Assembly: GCA_031282935.1 (NCBI GenBank)
Contig: JAITCS010000001.1
Coordinates: forward strand, 1-10,256
Origin: Cellulomonadaceae bacterium
GTDB taxonomy: Bacteria > Actinomycetota > Actinomycetes > Actinomycetales > Cellulomonadaceae
Length of the DNA: 10,256 bases
Direction: 5' to 3'
Both the position numbers and the translations under genes were made by a program. Position 1 is the stretch's first letter, and each line of letters starts with the position of its first letter. Shown here piece by piece: positions 6,914 through 10,256 of this stretch. The notes beneath the pieces are model-generated. The model was not told the DNA's origin, did no database searches, and was given only the letters and a program-made list of their open reading frames with translations.

Positions 6914-7861
6914 ATGAAAGCTTTGACTGTGACCATTCCAGACGACGATCTGTTCGAGCGGCTGCAGGGCGCCGCGCGCACCTGGGGGTCGGACGTTGAG
7001 CTGATCCAGTGGGACATGCAAGCGCCCTTGCCAAGTGAACTTGCCGCCCAGGTGGACGTGGTGGTGATTGGCCACTATTGGAACGGTAAATTCGATTGGG
7101 GTTTGCTAAAGGATTTGCCGAATCTGAAAATGGTGCAACTGCCCTCTGCGGGATATGAGCACGCTTTACCGCATTTGCCGCCAGGAGTGGTGTTATGCAA
7201 TGGCAGGGGAGTACATTCGGCGGAAACAGCGGAATTGGCGGTCGGCCTAATTCTGGCAATGCAACGCGGGATTGCAGCAGCTCGCGACAATCAGCATTTA
7301 GGGCAGTGGGTTTTCACCCATTACCAATCATTAGCGGATCGGCGAGTTTTAGTTGTGGGGGCCGGTTCGGTTGGAACTGCGGTGGTTTCCAGGCTGAAAC
7401 CGTTTGAGGTTACTATTACTTTAGTGAGTCGCAACGAGGATTTGCTTCCAGACGGCACCATAGTGCATCCGGTTTCCCAGTTACCTAATTTGGCGTTGGA
7501 CGCTGAGATTATGGTTATCGCGGTGCCGTTGAACGAGGAAACCTATCATTTGATTGACGATAAGATATTATCCGCTTTGCCCGATGACGCTTTAGTGGTG
7601 AATGTGTCGCGCGGCGATGTGATTGACCAGCAGGCGCTATTGCAGCACTTAGTGGCGGGTCGTTTGCGGGCCGCGCTTGACGTGACCAGCCCGGAACCTT
7701 TACCGGCCGATAACCCGTTATGGACGGCCCCTAATGTGCTTATCACCCCGCATCAAGGCGGAAATACTGACGCTGGATATCCGCGTTTCGCCACTCTGGT
7801 CGAAAGTCAAATAAATAACATTCTAACCAGTGAAGTGCTAGAAAATGTGGTGAGGGACTGA
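6914..7861 (+). CDS. NAD(P)-dependent D-2-hydroxyacid dehydrogenase
   Basis: A 315-residue member of the D-isomer-specific 2-hydroxyacid dehydrogenase family, which interconverts 2-oxoacids and D-2-hydroxyacids using NAD(P)H in the cytoplasm. The cofactor domain has GAGSVG (149-154), and the catalytic set is complete: Arg233 in NVSRG, Glu261 in SPEP, His280 in TPHQGG. The second cofactor strand ends in LVSRN (170-174) with no acidic residue, which suggests NADP(H) rather than NAD(H), as in glyoxylate/hydroxypyruvate reductases. The protein is shorter than full SerA and lacks ACT or ASB regulatory domains. Substrate cannot be told; glyoxylate/hydroxypyruvate reductase or phosphoglycerate dehydrogenase-like activity are candidates. 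The frame is open from ATG 6878 (327 residues), but homology begins at 6914 and TATGAT lies 7 nt before it. Its TGA overlaps the regulator ATG by 1 nt, so the two are probably cotranscribed and coupled. Confidence 0.9.
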   Translation: MKALTVTIPDDDLFERLQGAARTWGSDVELIQWDMQAPLPSELAAQVDVVVIGHYWNGKFDWGLLKDLPNLKMVQLPSAGYEHALPHLPPGVVLCNGRGVHSAETAELAVGLILAMQRGIAAARDNQHLGQWVFTHYQSLADRRVLVVGAGSVGTAVVSRLKPFEVTITLVSRNEDLLPDGTIVHPVSQLPNLALDAEIMVIAVPLNEETYHLIDDKILSALPDDALVVNVSRGDVIDQQALLQHLVAGRLRAALDVTSPEPLPADNPLWTAPNVLITPHQGGNTDAGYPRFATLVESQINNILTSEVLENVVRD

Positions 7862-8532
7862 TGTCAACTGACCAGATTCCCGCGCAAGTTCCCGTGGTTT
7901 TAGTTGAGGATCACGCGATGTTTCGCGCTGGAGTAAAAGCCTCCCTGGATACTTCCCGAATTAAAGTGATTGGGGAGGCCGCCGAGGTAGATGCTGCCGT
8001 CGCAGTGATTCACGAGCAAAAGCCTGCAGTGGTGCTGCTGGATGTGCATTTGCCAGGCGGTTTCGGCGGGGGCGGCGCGGAGATCGTGAAGCGGTGCGCG
8101 GACTTGCCTGGGACTCGGTTTTTGGCATTGTCGGTTTCAGATGCGGCCGACGACGTGGTGGCCGTGGTGCGCGCGGGGGCGCGCGGGTACGTCACCAAAA
8201 ACATTTCCCCAAACGAGTTATCGGACGCGATTGTGCAGGTGGCAGCCGGGGACGCGGTGATATCGCCGCGCCTAGCGGGATTCGTGCTGGACGCCTTTGG
8301 CGCTGCGGCGGGCGACGTTTCGGTGCGCGACGACGAGCTGGATCGGCTGTCCAAGCGGGAACAAGAGGTGATGCGCCTGATCGCGCGCGGGTACAGTTAT
8401 CGGGAGGTCGCCAGCGAGTTATTCATCTCGATAAAAACCGTGGAAACTCACGTGTCGGCCGTGCTGCGCAAGCTGCAATTATCCAGCCGCCACGAATTGA
8501 CAACCTGGGCCGCCGCGCGTCACATGCTGTAA
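7861..8532 (+). CDS. NarL/LuxR-family two-component response regulator
   Basis: A 223-residue regulator. Residues 10-130 are a receiver domain with acidic pair E16-D17, phospho-acceptor Asp61, Ser91 in the Thr/Ser switch position and Lys113. Residues 160-220 are a LuxR-type helix-turn-helix, with LSKREQEVMRLIARG (163-177) and the recognition region around KTVETHVSAVLRKL (192-205). The Gly-rich loop after Asp61 (GGFGGGG) is common in actinobacterial regulators of this type. All residues for phosphorylation are present, so a sensor kinase is expected, but none lies in the window; the gene directly upstream is the hydroxyacid dehydrogenase, overlapping by 1 nt (TGATG). Regulators of this class usually sit beside their kinase, so the partner is elsewhere or has been lost. 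The targets are unknown. The stop codon lies in a 16-bp tandem repeat that could be a binding site. Confidence 0.94.
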   Translation: MSTDQIPAQVPVVLVEDHAMFRAGVKASLDTSRIKVIGEAAEVDAAVAVIHEQKPAVVLLDVHLPGGFGGGGAEIVKRCADLPGTRFLALSVSDAADDVVAVVRAGARGYVTKNISPNELSDAIVQVAAGDAVISPRLAGFVLDAFGAAAGDVSVRDDELDRLSKREQEVMRLIARGYSYREVASELFISIKTVETHVSAVLRKLQLSSRHELTTWAAARHML

Positions 8533-8550
8533 CCGTCACCTGCTGTAACC
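8519..8550 (+). repeat. 16-bp tandem direct repeat over the regulator stop codon (GTNAC array)
   Basis: Two adjacent 16-bp copies, GTCACATGCTGTAACC (8519-8534) and GTCACCTGCTGTAACC (8535-8550), differ at one base. Each holds GTCAC-N5-GTAAC, so the pentamer GTNAC occurs four times, at 8519, 8529, 8535 and 8545. The first copy contains the last codons and TAA of the response regulator. It may be a simple duplication, or an operator for a GTNAC-binding regulator ahead of the helicase gene. Confidence 0.75.
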
Positions 8551-8662
8551 GGGCTGCGGGTAATTTCTTAGAATAGCTTTGGCTCTAAAAAACCCACACC
8601 AGCCGTCGTTTGCGGCGCGGACGCCGGTTTTCGCCCGGCGGCGTGCGGTAGGCTGAGCGCTT
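8533..8662 (+). promoter_or_regulatory. Intergenic region before pcrA with promoter-like boxes and a GC hairpin
   Basis: Besides the second half of the tandem repeat, this gap holds a -10-like TAGAAT at 8569-8574 and a second one, TAGGCT, at 8649-8654, 8 nt before the helicase ATG. A 6-bp stem CGCCGG/CCGGCG (8622-8627 with 8635-8640, loop TTTTCGC) lies between them; with no T run after it, it is not a convincing terminator for the regulator. If transcription starts at the first box the RNA has a leader of about 80 nt containing the hairpin; if at the second it is practically leaderless. No Shine-Dalgarno is seen next to the ATG, which favours the leaderless option. Confidence 0.4.
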
Positions 8663-10256
8663 ATGCGCGCCCTCCTCGACAATCTGCCCGGCCTGCTGCA
8701 CACGGTGACCGCAGGCGGTTCGGTGGCGCCGGGCGCACCCTCGCAGTTGCCGAAACTCGCGCCCGGTTTTGGCGACGATTTGGGGTCTGGCCTCGGCTTT
8801 TATCCCGACGACGATTCCGACGACGATCCGGGCGCGACGTATGACGAATCGTATTACGGAGCGTATGACACCGGACACGACAGCGAGTATGACACCGGGT
8901 ATGACGGCGCCGAGGGCTACGCGAGCCACCAGCCCGCACCCGACCCGATACACCTGCTGGATGGCCTGAACGAACAGCAGGCCAGAGCCGTGACACACCT
9001 GGGCGGCCCGCTGCTGATCATCGCCGGGGCAGGTTCGGGCAAAACCCGCGTACTCACCCATCGCATTGCCTACCTGATCGCCACCAAAAAAGCCTGGCCG
9101 TCGCAAATCCTAGCCATAACCTTCACCAACAAAGCGGCAGCCGAAATGCGAGAGCGGGTAATTCGGCTGATTGGCAGCGAGGGCGAAAAGATGTGGGTGT
9201 CAACTTTCCACTCCGCTTGCGTGCGGATTCTGCGTAGAGAATACTCCCACTTGGGGTTGAAATCCAGTTTTTCTATTTACGACGCGGCCGATTCTTTGCG
9301 GCTGGTTACAAATTGCGCAAAGGCGCAAGATTTAGACCCGAAAAAGTTCCCGCCACGCAGTTTAGCGAATAAAATTAGTGACCTCAAAAATGAGCTGATA
9401 ACCCCAGCGAACTATGAGGCTGCGCCGGGCCGAGATCGGGTGTTGTCTGAGGTGTACGCCGAATATCAAAAAAGGCTAAAACAGGCCAATGCCCTCGATT
9501 TCGACGATATCATCATGTCCACGGTAACGTTATTGCAACAGTTCCCGGCCGTGGCGGAACACTACCGGCGGCGCTTTCGGCATATTTTGGTGGATGAATA
9601 CCAGGACACCAATCATGCGCAATACATGCTTATCAAGGAATTAGTGGGCGGCCCAGGCTCATCAGGGTATGAGCAACAATCCGCAAACCTGCCCCCCGGC
9701 GGTTTGACTGTGGTAGGCGATTCCGACCAATCCATTTACGCGTTTCGGGGCGCCACCATCCGGAATATCGAAGAATTTGAAAAAGACTACCCGAATGCTG
9801 AAACGGTGTTGTTGGAACAGAACTATCGTTCCACCCAGAACGTGTTACGCGCCGCCAATGCGGTAATATCGGCAAATCAAGGTCGCCGCCCCAAAAAACT
9901 CTGGACGGCCAGTGGCGATGGCCCCAAATTGACCGGTTATGTTGCTGACGATGAATACAGCGAAGCGCGCTACATTGCCAGCGAAATAGATCGCCTGCGC
10001 GATAATGAGGGCGTTCGGGAAGGCGATGTGGCGATATTTTATCGAGCCAATGCCCAATCCCGCGCCATAGAAGAAATCTTGATCCGCGTAGGGTTGCCAT
10101 ATAAAGTGATTGGTGGCACCCGATTTTATGAGCGCAAAGAAATTAAAGACGCCATCGCATATTTGCGCGCTTTGGCGAATCCCGACGATGAAATAAACCT
10201 AAGGCGAATCCTGAACGTGCCAAAGCGGGCCATCGGTGACAGAACCGAGGCGCTTA
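8663..10256 (+). CDS. pcrA: UvrD/PcrA-type ATP-dependent DNA helicase (5' part; runs off the window)
   Basis: 531 codons are visible and the frame continues past the window edge. From about residue 98 it is a classic superfamily 1A 3'-5' helicase: Q motif LNEQQ (102-106), Walker A AGAGSGKT (121-128), motif Ia ITFTNKAAAEM (152-162), TFHS (181-184), motif II VDEYQDT (310-316), motif III GDSDQSIYAFRG (352-363) and motif IV QNYRST (386-391). Such helicases unwind DNA in nucleotide-excision repair and clear replication or recombination intermediates. The remaining 2B/2A segments with motifs V-VI would lie beyond the window. Residues 1-97 are unusual: acidic, low-complexity, with a Tyr/Asp/Gly-rich stretch at 60-86, probably disordered. 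ATG 8663 is the first start in frame with TAGGCT 8 nt before it; a start nearer the helicase core cannot be fully excluded, though the N-terminal frame keeps strong coding-like GC bias. The family call is firm; UvrD1/PcrA versus other UvrD paralogues is slightly less so. Confidence 0.93.
   Translation, partial: MRALLDNLPGLLHTVTAGGSVAPGAPSQLPKLAPGFGDDLGSGLGFYPDDDSDDDPGATYDESYYGAYDTGHDSEYDTGYDGAEGYASHQPAPDPIHLLDGLNEQQARAVTHLGGPLLIIAGAGSGKTRVLTHRIAYLIATKKAWPSQILAITFTNKAAAEMRERVIRLIGSEGEKMWVSTFHSACVRILRREYSHLGLKSSFSIYDAADSLRLVTNCAKAQDLDPKKFPPRSLANKISDLKNELITPANYEAAPGRDRVLSEVYAEYQKRLKQANALDFDDIIMSTVTLLQQFPAVAEHYRRRFRHILVDEYQDTNHAQYMLIKELVGGPGSSGYEQQSANLPPGGLTVVGDSDQSIYAFRGATIRNIEEFEKDYPNAETVLLEQNYRSTQNVLRAANAVISANQGRRPKKLWTASGDGPKLTGYVADDEYSEARYIASEIDRLRDNEGVREGDVAIFYRANAQSRAIEEILIRVGLPYKVIGGTRFYERKEIKDAIAYLRALANPDDEINLRRILNVPKRAIGDRTEAL

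Noticed and set aside
8622..8640. GC-rich hairpin as terminator of the response regulator
   Set aside because: The stem is only 6 bp and is followed by GCGTGCGG, not a T run.
8585..9106. Minus-strand open frame with repeated VIR/VVGI units
   Set aside because: It is the antisense image of the Tyr/Asp-rich repeats and Walker A region of the helicase gene; the repeats come from the sense strand.

Overview
The window looks like chromosomal DNA from a Gram-positive actinobacterium of moderate GC content. The closest fit is perhaps the Actinomycetaceae, but that placement is an inference from protein style and base composition. The support is a GlgC of actinobacterial type, a UvrD/PcrA helicase with the 'LLDGLN-QQ' entry typical of actinobacteria, a NarL-type response regulator with a Gly-rich receiver loop, and several genes with a -10-like TANNNT box only 6-8 nt before the start codon, as expected for leaderless transcripts. 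I see no phage, transposon, CRISPR, rRNA or tRNA features. All gene-free gaps are shorter than 150 bases.

Left part (1-732): the tail of an unidentified reading frame (2-169), then a small three-helix membrane protein of the SdpI family (251-625) read rightward. It converges on a leftward block, with a short gap (626-732) that shows no clear terminator.

Middle (733-6817, all minus strand): read in transcription order, these are glgC (ADP-glucose pyrophosphorylase, first enzyme of glycogen synthesis), a DUF1015/COG4198 protein, and two half-size ABC exporters. The last three genes are packed tightly (2-nt gap, then a 1-nt TAATG overlap), so they almost certainly form one translationally coupled unit. 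The two ABC proteins probably work as a heterodimer. A 69-nt gap separates glgC from DUF1015. It holds a 7-bp hairpin and a promoter-like box shared with glgC, so the DUF1015-ABC-ABC unit may have its own promoter.

Right part (6914-10256, plus strand): a D-2-hydroxyacid dehydrogenase, divergent from glgC, overlaps a NarL/LuxR response regulator by 1 nt (TGATG). No sensor kinase is present in the window. A 16-bp tandem repeat spans the regulator's stop codon. After a 130-nt gap, the UvrD/PcrA DNA helicase starts with an unusual roughly 100-residue acidic, Tyr/Asp-rich N-terminal extension and runs off the window end.

Nothing here is a clear new defence or mobile system. The most interesting points are the recurrent leaderless-type start signals, the DUF1015-ABC-ABC unit of unknown substrate, the kinase-less regulator coupled to a dehydrogenase, the GTNAC repeat array, and the low-complexity helicase N-terminus.
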